DNA of 64,000 bases from Chloroflexota bacterium (GTDB taxonomy: Bacteria > Chloroflexota > Anaerolineae > Anaerolineales > UBA11579). The stretch spans positions 299,252 through 363,251 of the forward strand of contig JACPVG010000036.1 in the NCBI GenBank assembly GCA_016191875.1, read 5' to 3'. This document shows, one piece after another, positions 49,537-57,751 of this stretch (position 1 is its first letter; every line of letters starts with the position of its first letter). The notes under the pieces were generated by a model. It did no database searches, had not been told where the DNA came from, and saw only the letters and a list, made by a program, of their open reading frames with translations. The translations under genes and the position numbers were made by a program.

Positions 49537-50882
49537 AGCAGCAATCCCATCATCGCCAGGGTAAGACCGAAGGCGTAGCCGGTTACCGGCAGCGCATGGA
49601 ACCCGCCCTGGGCCGCCGCCCGGCGGGCGACGCGCGCCGCCCAGAACGCGCCCACCACCAGCGCGCCGATTTGCAGCGGCAGCCCCCAGCTGGTGAGGAG
49701 CGGCTGCCAGGCCAGACCCGCCGCGCCGAACAGGTCCCAGCCCCAGCCGAGTGGGTCGGAGAACACGTTGAGGACGTAGACGGCGTTGGCGAACACGAAC
49801 GACAGGCTGAAGGCGGCCCAGAACATCAGGCCGAGCGGGACCAGGGCGGAGGCCGCCAGGGCGAAGTCGCTGCGCCGGGCGGTGCGGCGACGCGGCGCAG
49901 CGAAGACCTGCCCGAGACGCACCGCCAGCCAGAACAGGCCCGGCAACAGGCCGAAGCAGATGAACAGGAAAGCGGCCGCGTAGGCCAGCCAGGCCGGGCT
50001 GCCCACCGCCAGGGCGGCGGCCTTCAGGCCGCCCCACGGGCCTAGCAGGATGGCGGCATAAGCCAGGGCCGCGCCCAGCATCAGGAAGGCCTTGAAGGCT
50101 TCGTCCAGGCGGGCGGCCGGCTTTTCCAGGTCGCCGCCAAAGGGCCGCAGGTTGAGGGCGATGTTGTCTTTGGGGCAGGCGCGCAGGCATTCCAGGCACA
50201 GGCCGCAGGTGGAATTGCGCGCCAGCCCGGCCGGGAAGACGCCCCACGGGCAGCCGTAGCCGCTCTCCGAGCCGTTGTAGCAGGCTTTGCTGGCGCAGGC
50301 GGCGCACACGGCGGTATCCGCCACGCGCAGTTCCAGCGGGGCGGCCTGAGCGTACAGGCCGATGAAGCCGCCCACCGGGCAGACGGCGCGGCAGAAGGCG
50401 CGCCGTTCATAGACCGCGCTCAACCCAATGGCGGCCGCGAGCATGCCCGCCAGCGCCAGGGCGGTGACGCGCGGGTTGGTGAGGATGACGGCCGAGAACA
50501 GCGCCATGAGCGTGAAGACGCCGTTCTGCAGCCAGATGTTGCGCAGGGCTTTGGGCAGCCGCCGGTTGAGGCCGCGCGGCGGCCGGCCGGAGGGGCCGAG
50601 CAGGGCGCCGCGCTGGAGCCAATCGCCCGCCAGCGGGATGGGGCAGACCGCGCACCAGCCGCGCCCGGCCAGCGGCACGGCCGCCAGGATGAGCAGCGCC
50701 CACCAGAGAATCCACACGGCGATGATGCCGAAATTGCGGCTGCCGACCGGGGTGCCCAGCAGCCCGGAGACGATGACAAAGAGGAACCCGGCCAGCAGCA
50801 GCGCGGCGGCAATGAACTGCGGCCAGCGGCTTTTCAGGGCGGCTTTGAGCCAGGGACTGCGGGTGAGCGCCAGGCGCTTCAT
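49533..50882 (-). CDS. Polytopic 4Fe-4S ferredoxin-type membrane protein (NosR/NapH/CcoG-like)
   Basis: WCAVCPIP, AFCRAVCPVGGF, CAACASKACYNG...GCPWG, CGLCLECLRACPKDNIAL plus many TM segments; start MKRLALTRSPW at 50882; ATGA overlaps on both sides. Confidence 0.82.
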   Translation of the reverse strand: MKRLALTRSPWLKAALKSRWPQFIAAALLLAGFLFVIVSGLLGTPVGSRNFGIIAVWILWWALLILAAVPLAGRGWCAVCPIPLAGDWLQRGALLGPSGRPPRGLNRRLPKALRNIWLQNGVFTLMALFSAVILTNPRVTALALAGMLAAAIGLSAVYERRAFCRAVCPVGGFIGLYAQAAPLELRVADTAVCAACASKACYNGSESGYGCPWGVFPAGLARNSTCGLCLECLRACPKDNIALNLRPFGGDLEKPAARLDEAFKAFLMLGAALAYAAILLGPWGGLKAAALAVGSPAWLAYAAAFLFICFGLLPGLFWLAVRLGQVFAAPRRRTARRSDFALAASALVPLGLMFWAAFSLSFVFANAVYVLNVFSDPLGWGWDLFGAAGLAWQPLLTSWGLPLQIGALVVGAFWAARVARRAAAQGGFHALPVTGYAFGLTLAMMGLLL

Positions 50883-51334
50883 TCCGCCGCCTTCCGGAGC
50901 GTGAGCGGGGCGGCCAGCACGGCCAGCCCCGCCAGGGCCGCGGCGCGGGCCAGCGTCCAGTTCGGGCCGACCACCAGCCGCCCGAGCATGAAGGGGTGCA
51001 AGGTCCCGCAGGTGACGCTGCAACGCAGGCGGAACACGCCCGCCCGGCTGGCGATGAAGGTGAGCGCCGCCGGTTGGCCCGGCTGGGCCTCGGCCGAAAC
51101 GTCGTAGCCGTCCACGTACAGGCCGTGGGTAACGTCCGTGCTGTGCAGTTCGATGGTGATGGTGTCGCCGGGGTTGGCGCGCAGGCTGGCGGGCGTGAAA
51201 GCGTATTGCCCGGCCCCCACCCGGAAGAAGCGTTCCAGCGGCGCGGCCGCGGCCGGAGCGGGAATCAAAATGACCGCCAGCGCCACACTTGCCAGCGCCA
51301 GGGTCATCCAGAGGTCTTTCCTTCTGAGATTCAT
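50879..51334 (-). CDS. CuA-like cupredoxin with N- and C-terminal TM segments
   Basis: YAFTPASLRANPGDTITIELHSTDVTHGLYVDGYDVSAEAQPGQPAALTFIASRAGVFRLRCSVTCGTLHPFMLGRLVV: His plus C-x3-C-x3-H-x2-M. Confidence 0.82.
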   Translation of the reverse strand: MNLRRKDLWMTLALASVALAVILIPAPAAAAPLERFFRVGAGQYAFTPASLRANPGDTITIELHSTDVTHGLYVDGYDVSAEAQPGQPAALTFIASRAGVFRLRCSVTCGTLHPFMLGRLVVGPNWTLARAAALAGLAVLAAPLTLRKAAE

Positions 51335-51354
51335 CGTTCAATGCCCGGCCGGGG

Positions 51355-51819
51355 TTATGGCAGGTTGGATGGCCCATAGCGGCCGTAGGTCTGGTCGATG
51401 AAGGCCTGCATGTCCGGCACGTCTTCGCCGTCGCGCATCATGCGCATCACGTCCTGGGTGATATCCACGCAGATCTGGCAGCCAAGGGCATGGCCGTCGA
51501 AGACCAGGTTGCCGGCTGCGTCCGCTCCGGAGACGTAGCAGGCGTAGTTGGACGTATGGCCGATGCTGCCGCAGCCGCAGTAGCAGGGAAACTGCTGCAT
51601 GAGGTCCGGGTTGGCGGCGGCGAAGCGGTAGGCGTCGCTCACGCGCGTCGGGGCGTCCTGCACGGCCTGGGGCAGATGTTCCATGCCCAGCAGCTCCAGG
51701 TCTGCGGCGCCGGAGGAACAGGCGGGCAGGCCGGAGATGAGCAGCAGGGCCAGGATGGAGAACAGGGCAAAGCGGCGGTGGCGTGTGGGCATGTTACGTC
51801 TCGAGGGCGTGAGAGTCAT
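51355..51819 (-). CDS. PCYCGC-motif lipoprotein
   Basis: Lipobox LLLISGLPACSS; FPCYCGCGSIGHTSNYACYV and GCQICVDITQDVMRM. Alternative start MPTRHRRF at 51792. Confidence 0.8.
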   Translation of the reverse strand: MTLTPSRRNMPTRHRRFALFSILALLLISGLPACSSGAADLELLGMEHLPQAVQDAPTRVSDAYRFAAANPDLMQQFPCYCGCGSIGHTSNYACYVSGADAAGNLVFDGHALGCQICVDITQDVMRMMRDGEDVPDMQAFIDQTYGRYGPSNLP

Positions 51820-51918
51820 GCCCGATTATAGGGTTGCAGGGTGCGGGGATGTAGGGACAAATGCCCCGTTCTTGGCGGGAATTTTTACCCGAAAGGTCTG
51901 AATTTTATCCAGCCGCGC

Positions 51919-52626
51919 TCATGCCCCCAACTTGCGCAGCAGGAACTCCTGAAGGAACAGCGGCGGGTTGCGCAGGTCGAAGGGGGTGAGGCGGCCCAAC
52001 GCGGCCATCTGGTGAATGGCCGGGCGCGCCTGGTGCGGCGTGTCGATGGCTTCGGCCAGTTCATCGGCCAGGCGGCCGCTGCCGCGCAGCAGCACCACCT
52101 CGCGCCCCTGACGCACGTTCTCCAGCACCTCTTTTTCCGCGCCGCTGCCGCCGTTGGCCAGCACGCCCAGCGAGCGCTGCCCGGCCGAAAGGAACTCCGC
52201 CAGGGCGAACAACGGCCGGCGCTCCTCGCCGAACGCCTGCCCTTCCACCTGCACGATGTGGGTGTGGTGGCCGCCGAAGGGGTAGGCGTGCTCGTCGTGC
52301 TCGCCCGGCAGGCTGGTCACGCCCGCCGGGGCCACGCCCACGTAGGGGCCGGGGAAGCCCAGCCCGGCCAGGGCGGCGTTGAGCATACCCATGATGCCCG
52401 AATCGGTGCCGCCGTCGATGACGGCCGCGCCGGTCCGCAGCATGGCAGGGGCCAGACCCTCGTGGATGTGGCGCTCCAGACGCGCCCGGTCGTCCGGGGC
52501 CAGCTTGGCCGCCCCGCCCATCACCACCACCAGCGGGCGCTGCGGGCGCAGGCCCAGGCGGGCGGCGATCTCCGCGCCCGGCGTGGTTTTGGCGACCAGC
52601 ACGGCGGTTGCATTATCCGTTTTCAT
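51919..52626 (-). CDS. SLOG-superfamily LSDAT-like protein
   Basis: VVVMGGAAKLAPDDRARLERHIHEGLAPAMLRTGAAVIDGGTDSGIMGMLNAAL; GVAPAGVTSLPGE; HHTHIVQVEGQAFGEE; LGVLANGGSGAEKEV. Confidence 0.72.
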   Translation of the reverse strand: MKTDNATAVLVAKTTPGAEIAARLGLRPQRPLVVVMGGAAKLAPDDRARLERHIHEGLAPAMLRTGAAVIDGGTDSGIMGMLNAALAGLGFPGPYVGVAPAGVTSLPGEHDEHAYPFGGHHTHIVQVEGQAFGEERRPLFALAEFLSAGQRSLGVLANGGSGAEKEVLENVRQGREVVLLRGSGRLADELAEAIDTPHQARPAIHQMAALGRLTPFDLRNPPLFLQEFLLRKLGA

Positions 52627-53449
52627 CGGTTTTCATTTGGGGCGGTTTCAGGCTTCCCAGGACGTTAACGAGCCGCGGCCGGAATGCGTTATACAGGTGC
52701 AGGACGCGCCAGAAGGCCAGCGCGGCCATGCCGTGCGCCAGCACGGCGAACAGGGGCGGCTGCTCCAGCGTGTAGTAGATCCAGGTCAGGCGCGTCGTGC
52801 CCCACAGTTCCAGGTAGTAGCCCAGCGCCGAACCGGCCGCGAAGTTGAGGAAGGCGGCGCGCGCATCGGTGGGGGTGAGGATGAGGAAGGCGCACAGGCC
52901 CAGCGCCGCCAGCGTGAGCGAACGGCCGAAGGTTGGGGCGACGAAAACAAGCATGAGGGCGTAGAAGGCGGGCAGGGCCAGCCAGTACAGCCTGGCGAAG
53001 GCCTGCTCCGGGATGCGCCGCGCCAGCAGACGCAGGAAGCGCACCATGCGGTCAATGCTCAGGCTGGCGATGGGCCAGGCGGGGATGATCCACAGCGGCG
53101 GGCGCTCGGCGGTGTAGTAATGCCACAGGTTGGTTTGCGTGCCCCACGATTCGATCACCAGCCCGCCCGCCAGCCCGATGACGATGATGGGCAGGTCGGC
53201 TTTCAGGTCGGCCCCGGCCATGATCATCAGCGACATGAACAGGAAGATGTTGATGAGCAGCCAATCCACCTGCCGCCAGAGGGGCACGGCGGGGTTGAAC
53301 AGGTCGAAGTATTCCTCGGCCAGCGGCCACCAGACGTACAGGATGAGCAGGATGAGCAGGGCAAAGCCGCTCATCAGGGCATAGGAGGCGCGCGTCCAGC
53401 GCAGGGCGGAACGCAGTTCGTGGAAGAGCGCAACGCGTGTTTCGGTCAT
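52613..53449 (-). CDS. Polytopic membrane protein of unknown function
   Basis: About 8-9 hydrophobic segments; overlaps the SLOG gene start by 14 nt. Confidence 0.7.
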   Translation of the reverse strand: MTETRVALFHELRSALRWTRASYALMSGFALLILLILYVWWPLAEEYFDLFNPAVPLWRQVDWLLINIFLFMSLMIMAGADLKADLPIIVIGLAGGLVIESWGTQTNLWHYYTAERPPLWIIPAWPIASLSIDRMVRFLRLLARRIPEQAFARLYWLALPAFYALMLVFVAPTFGRSLTLAALGLCAFLILTPTDARAAFLNFAAGSALGYYLELWGTTRLTWIYYTLEQPPLFAVLAHGMAALAFWRVLHLYNAFRPRLVNVLGSLKPPQMKTDENG

Positions 53450-53535
53450 CGGGGAGATTACACCACAGATTCACAAGAGGTCAGCCAGGCGCGGAGGCTA
53501 TAATACGGCGAAAATCAAGTCAGGAGGAGCGTCTG

Positions 53536-54093
53536 ATGGCAAAGACTGGCGATGTGCTTGAGAATCCCGGGGCGGGCGAACGCATCGTGTTCCGTGTGGC
53601 TGCGGCGGAAACCGGCGGGGCCTACACCCAGTTCGACCAATACCTTCTAAAGCCCAGGGCGGGCTACTCGCCCACCCACATCCACCTGCGCACCGACGAG
53701 CGCTTCGAGGTCATCTCCGGCACGGCGGCCTATACGCTGGGCGGCCTGCATCGCACCGCCGGGCCGGGCGAGGTCGTAGAGGTGCCGCGCGGCACGCTGC
53801 ACCGCAACCCATGGAACCGCGCCGGCGGCGAACTGCACCTGCTGCGCACCGTGACGCCGCCCTCCGGGGCCGAGTTGTTCTACGAGACGTTCTACGGGCT
53901 GGCGGGCGACGGCAAAGACCTGGACTTCTGGCAGGCGGCGCTCACCAGCCATTACATCCACAGCGAGACCTATTTCTTCCCGCCCAACGTGCCCATTCCG
54001 ATTCAGCGGGCGGCCCTGCCGCTGGTGGCCTGGCTGGCCCGGCTGAAGGGCTACCGGCCCTATTACCCCAAATACACGCAGGGCGAACTGTGA
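53536..54093 (+). CDS. Cupin-domain protein
   Basis: GYSPTHIHLRTDERFEVISGTAAYTLGGLHRTAGPGEVVEVPRGTLHRNPW; start MAKTGDV at 53536 with SD AGGAGGAG. Confidence 0.85.
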   Translation: MAKTGDVLENPGAGERIVFRVAAAETGGAYTQFDQYLLKPRAGYSPTHIHLRTDERFEVISGTAAYTLGGLHRTAGPGEVVEVPRGTLHRNPWNRAGGELHLLRTVTPPSGAELFYETFYGLAGDGKDLDFWQAALTSHYIHSETYFFPPNVPIPIQRAALPLVAWLARLKGYRPYYPKYTQGEL

Positions 54094-55232
54094 CCGGAAG
54101 CGACCTGACCGCCCTCCTGGAGGTCAAGCCGGGGCAGGCGGGCTCGCTGCGAGACCTGCTCCTTTCTATCGGCGCGGATGTGAACGGCAACCCGGCGCTG
54201 CGGTTCGGCGAGATGCCGGGAGTACACTTTGCGCGCTTTACGCTACTGGAGGACGGCCGCCGCCTGTTGATGAACGCCGTCCACGATGGCAGCCTGGAGC
54301 AGCACCTGGACGAACTGGCGCGCCACGGCCCCGGCCTGGGTTCAATTCTCGGCCACTGCGCGGATTTCCCCGGTATAGATGCGCCGGGCGCGTTCAGGGA
54401 CTGGGTTGCGGCGCACCGGGTGACGGGTGGGGCGTTCTTCCGGGCGCACGCGTGCAGCGTGGCCGGGGTACGGCGCTGCCTGGCGCTGCGCGACCGCATC
54501 GACGGACTGCTCTCCCTGCCGGAGGTCGAAGCCTTCCTGGCATCTCTCAGCCGCCTGCCCTCGCCGCCCCGCAAACCGCCGCCCGGCCGCCTGGCCAGGC
54601 TGGGTTCTTCCGCGCTGGGGGCAATCGCCGACCTGCTGCTTGGCGCACTGCGCCTGCCGCAGTTGCCCTTTGCCGGCCGTACCTCGACTCGACTGGGACA
54701 GGAACCTGCCCTGACCGTGCACACGCCCTGCTGGCTGACTGAGCGCGAACACATCGTCCAGAACGAGATGACCATCATGCTTCCCACACATCCCGGCCTG
54801 CGCGGCTACCTGCGCGCCATCCTGGGCGCGGCCGGCCGTTCGCTCAAGGAACCGCCGCCGGACGGCACCCTGGCGGGAGTGTCCACCGTGCACTTTGGCC
54901 GCTGGATGATGATCGATGGCGGCCGAAGCCTGTTGTTCGTGAGCAATTACGACGGCGCCTGGGAATCCTACATCGGCGAGGTGGCCTCGGAACGGGTTGG
55001 CAAGGGCCTGGACCTGATCTGGGGCTGCTGCCGGGGTTACCCGGCAGCCGGGGCGGGCGATATCCAGGCTTTCAAGCAGGTCATCATCGACCACCAGGCG
55101 CGGGCCGAGGTGTTCTACAGCGCCTACCCGGACCGATCGGCAAAGAACATCCTGGCCGCCATCCGTAGCGCCGAAACGCTGGAAGCCCTGCTGGAAGACG
55201 AGCGTGTCGCCGGTTTCCTGCGCGAACTGTGA
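54090..55232 (+). CDS. Dyp-peroxidase-associated protein of unknown function (duplicated ferredoxin-like modules)
   Basis: GTG start at 54090 overlapping cupin stop (GTGA); GVHFARFTLLEDGRRLLMNAVHDGSLEQHLDEL and VSTVHFGRWMMIDGGRSLLFVSNYDGAWESYIGEVASERVGKGLDLIWGCCRGYP form a two-fold repeat. Confidence 0.65.
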   Translation: MTGSDLTALLEVKPGQAGSLRDLLLSIGADVNGNPALRFGEMPGVHFARFTLLEDGRRLLMNAVHDGSLEQHLDELARHGPGLGSILGHCADFPGIDAPGAFRDWVAAHRVTGGAFFRAHACSVAGVRRCLALRDRIDGLLSLPEVEAFLASLSRLPSPPRKPPPGRLARLGSSALGAIADLLLGALRLPQLPFAGRTSTRLGQEPALTVHTPCWLTEREHIVQNEMTIMLPTHPGLRGYLRAILGAAGRSLKEPPPDGTLAGVSTVHFGRWMMIDGGRSLLFVSNYDGAWESYIGEVASERVGKGLDLIWGCCRGYPAAGAGDIQAFKQVIIDHQARAEVFYSAYPDRSAKNILAAIRSAETLEALLEDERVAGFLREL

Positions 55233-55241
55233 CGGAGTGCC

Positions 55242-56603
55242 ATGACAGCCAAAGTCGAAATCGACGACATCCAGGCCATCGTGCTGACCGGCTATGCCCA
55301 CCTCAACGAAGCCGTCTACATCTTCCTGCACGTGCGGGACGGCGGGCGGGCGCGCGCGTGGCTGGGCAGTATCCTGCCGGAGGTTTCCAGTGCGGCCGCC
55401 TGGCCGCTTGGCGCGGATGGTCGGCCGATCAAGCCCTCCACGCGCATCAACATCGCCTTCACCCACGCCGGCCTGCACGCCATGGGCTTGAGCCAGCCGA
55501 TGCTGGCATCCTTCCCGGCCGAGTTCCGCGAGGGGATGGCCGAGCCGGTGCGCGCCCGCCTGCTGGGCGACGTGGGCGCCAGCGCGCCCGAATCCTGGGA
55601 ACTCGGCGGGCCGCGCACCGAACCGGTGCACATCCTGGTGATGCTGTTCGCCGCCACGCCGCAACTGGTGGAGGACCTCAAAGTCCGCTACCTGGCGCAG
55701 ATGCACGAGATGGATTGCGTGCGCATCATCTGCGAGCAAGCCGCGGCGCGCCTGGCCGGGATGCGCGAACACTTCGGCTACCGGGACGGCATCTCCCAGC
55801 CGGGGCTGGAAGGCACCACACTCCCCAGGCCGGGCCAGGAGATGGTCAGGCCCGGTGAATTCGTGCTTGGCTATCAGAACGAGTATGACCTGCTGACCCC
55901 CATGCCAGAGCCGCGCGCCCTCGGCCAGAACGGCACGTATCTGGTCTACCGCAAGTTGGAACAGGATGTGGCCGCCTTCAACCGGTTTCTGGATGAGCAG
56001 TCCGGCGCGAACCCGGAGGTGCGCGAACGGCTGGCGGCTAAACTGTTGGGCCGCTGGCCGAGCGGCGCACCGCTGGCGCTGGCCCCGGAAAAGGACGACC
56101 CGGCCCTGGCGGCCGATGACCGGCGCAACAACGACTTTCACTACGCCGCCGATGACCCCTACGGCTATCGCACGCCATTGGGCGCGCACATCCGGCGCTC
56201 CAACCCGCGTGATGGATTGGAAAAGAATCCCCGCCTCTCGGCGATCACCAGCCGCCGCCACCGCATCATCCGGCGCGGCCGGCCCTACGGCCCGCCCTAC
56301 AGCCCCGAGACCGCGGCTGCGCGGCGCGGGTTGCTGTTTGTGGCCATCAATACCGACATCCGCCGCCAGTTCGAATTCGTCCAGCAGGTGTGGCTCAACG
56401 ACCCGAAGTTCGCCGGGCTGCATACCGATAAAGACCCGTTCGCGACCAACCACGATGGCGACAACACGCTTACCATCCAGCGCCACCCGGTGCGCAAAGT
56501 GGTGCGGGACCTGCCGCGTTTCGTCACCGTGCGGGCGGGGGGCTACTTCTTCGTGCCGGGAATGCGGGCGCTGGAATGGATCGTCTCCGGCCCGCATGGG
56601 TAG
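55242..56603 (+). CDS. Dyp-type peroxidase
   Basis: REHFGYRDGISQPGLEG (GxxDG), EFVLGYQNEYD, GTYLVYRKLEQDVAAFNRFL, RRGRPYGPPYS, LLFVAINTDIRRQFEFVQ. Confidence 0.93.
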   Translation: MTAKVEIDDIQAIVLTGYAHLNEAVYIFLHVRDGGRARAWLGSILPEVSSAAAWPLGADGRPIKPSTRINIAFTHAGLHAMGLSQPMLASFPAEFREGMAEPVRARLLGDVGASAPESWELGGPRTEPVHILVMLFAATPQLVEDLKVRYLAQMHEMDCVRIICEQAAARLAGMREHFGYRDGISQPGLEGTTLPRPGQEMVRPGEFVLGYQNEYDLLTPMPEPRALGQNGTYLVYRKLEQDVAAFNRFLDEQSGANPEVRERLAAKLLGRWPSGAPLALAPEKDDPALAADDRRNNDFHYAADDPYGYRTPLGAHIRRSNPRDGLEKNPRLSAITSRRHRIIRRGRPYGPPYSPETAAARRGLLFVAINTDIRRQFEFVQQVWLNDPKFAGLHTDKDPFATNHDGDNTLTIQRHPVRKVVRDLPRFVTVRAGGYFFVPGMRALEWIVSGPHG

Positions 56604-57633
56604 CCGAAACGGCCTGGCCCGCCAACGCCTCGATCTCTTCCAGCCACTTGACCCAGAACCAACCGCGCCGCGATGGCACGACCGCTCGAAGGGGAAAGCC
56701 GTGTCGATGGGACAGCGGCTCGCCGCCTACATGCACCGCCAGCAGCACATCGGCAGCCTCGACCATTGTAAGCGTCTGCGTATAGCCACCGGCTGCGTGG
56801 AAGCGCACGGCGAAGGCATCCGAAGCCAGGCCTGCCAGGGCGAGCACATCCGCCAGGGGAATCCCGCCCCAACGCTGCACAGAATACCAGCCCACCGTGC
56901 AATCCAGCGCAGCGATGCGCGAACTATGCGGCAGAGCGAGGATGGCGGCGTAATCCAGCGTCTGTGCGGCGCTGACCGCGCCGGTCACTCGCAGGCGCCA
57001 GGCGTCAGCGTCCTGGGGCGCGGCGCGGAAACCGGCGTTGGTGGTCTCGGGAAAGTCGTTGCCGGTCAGGAAACCATTCAGCCGCGAGCCGCTGGGGGCG
57101 CGGGTAACACCCTCGGCGAGGCGGGACTCGGCCAGCCATTCGGCAACCTGCCAGCCCGCCAGACCCGCCGCCGTCACCCCGGCGGTCTGGAGGAACTTGC
57201 GGCGCGAGAGCGTGTCCTGCCAGTGCGGGCCGGGGCGGCGGGTGAGCACGTGGAAGAGGAATAGCGGCAGCAGGGAAACTGCCAGCACCCAGTGCCATGA
57301 GATGAGCGTATCCTGCCACCACAGCGTGAGCGTCTGCGCGCCCAGGCGCCAGGTCCACAGCAGAGCGAGCATGATGGCGGCCAGAAGCGCGGTTGCCAGC
57401 AGCAGGGAAGCCAGCGGCACAAGGCCGCGCCGGAAATTCGGGCACAGGCCGCGCCGCAGTGAGCGCGCCGCGATGGCCGCCTTCCAGGGCAGGAGGGCGA
57501 GTATGGCCCAGGCCGCGATGCGGTGCAGTTCGTAGACCCAGCCGTCCAGCGTCCAGACGATGCCGTAGAGGCCGCTGAAGAGCGCGGCCAGGAACAGATA
57601 GAACAGCGCGCTGTTGACGAAACGCAGAGTCAT
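56524..57633 (-). CDS. Molybdopterin-dependent (sulfite-oxidase-like) oxidoreductase fused to N-terminal membrane domain
   Basis: N-terminal TM helices (WTLDGWVYELHRIAAWAILALLPWKA), RRKFLQTAGVTAAGLAGW, LTGNDFPETTNAG, IAALDCTVGWYSVQRWGGIPLADVLALAG, LRAVVPSRRGWFWVKWLEEI. Start MTLRFVNSA at 57633. Confidence 0.85.
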   Translation of the reverse strand: MTLRFVNSALFYLFLAALFSGLYGIVWTLDGWVYELHRIAAWAILALLPWKAAIAARSLRRGLCPNFRRGLVPLASLLLATALLAAIMLALLWTWRLGAQTLTLWWQDTLISWHWVLAVSLLPLFLFHVLTRRPGPHWQDTLSRRKFLQTAGVTAAGLAGWQVAEWLAESRLAEGVTRAPSGSRLNGFLTGNDFPETTNAGFRAAPQDADAWRLRVTGAVSAAQTLDYAAILALPHSSRIAALDCTVGWYSVQRWGGIPLADVLALAGLASDAFAVRFHAAGGYTQTLTMVEAADVLLAVHVGGEPLSHRHGFPLRAVVPSRRGWFWVKWLEEIEALAGQAVSATHAGRRRSIPAPAFPARRSSPPPAR

Positions 57634-57710
57634 CTGGTTGTGTTGCAATGGAACCGCGATGGGAGCAGGGGGATTGTACCCCGCCTGCAACGGTAGGCGC
57701 GCCAAACAAA

Positions 57711-57730
57711 AAACCGCCCGGTGCGGGCGG
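57711..57730 (-). terminator. Rho-independent terminator of the acyl-CoA dehydrogenase gene
   Basis: Minus strand CCGCCCG-CAC-CGGGCGG followed by TTTTTTGTTT, just past the 57752 stop. Confidence 0.85.
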
Positions 57731-57751
57731 CTACTCAATTCGGTGGAGAGT

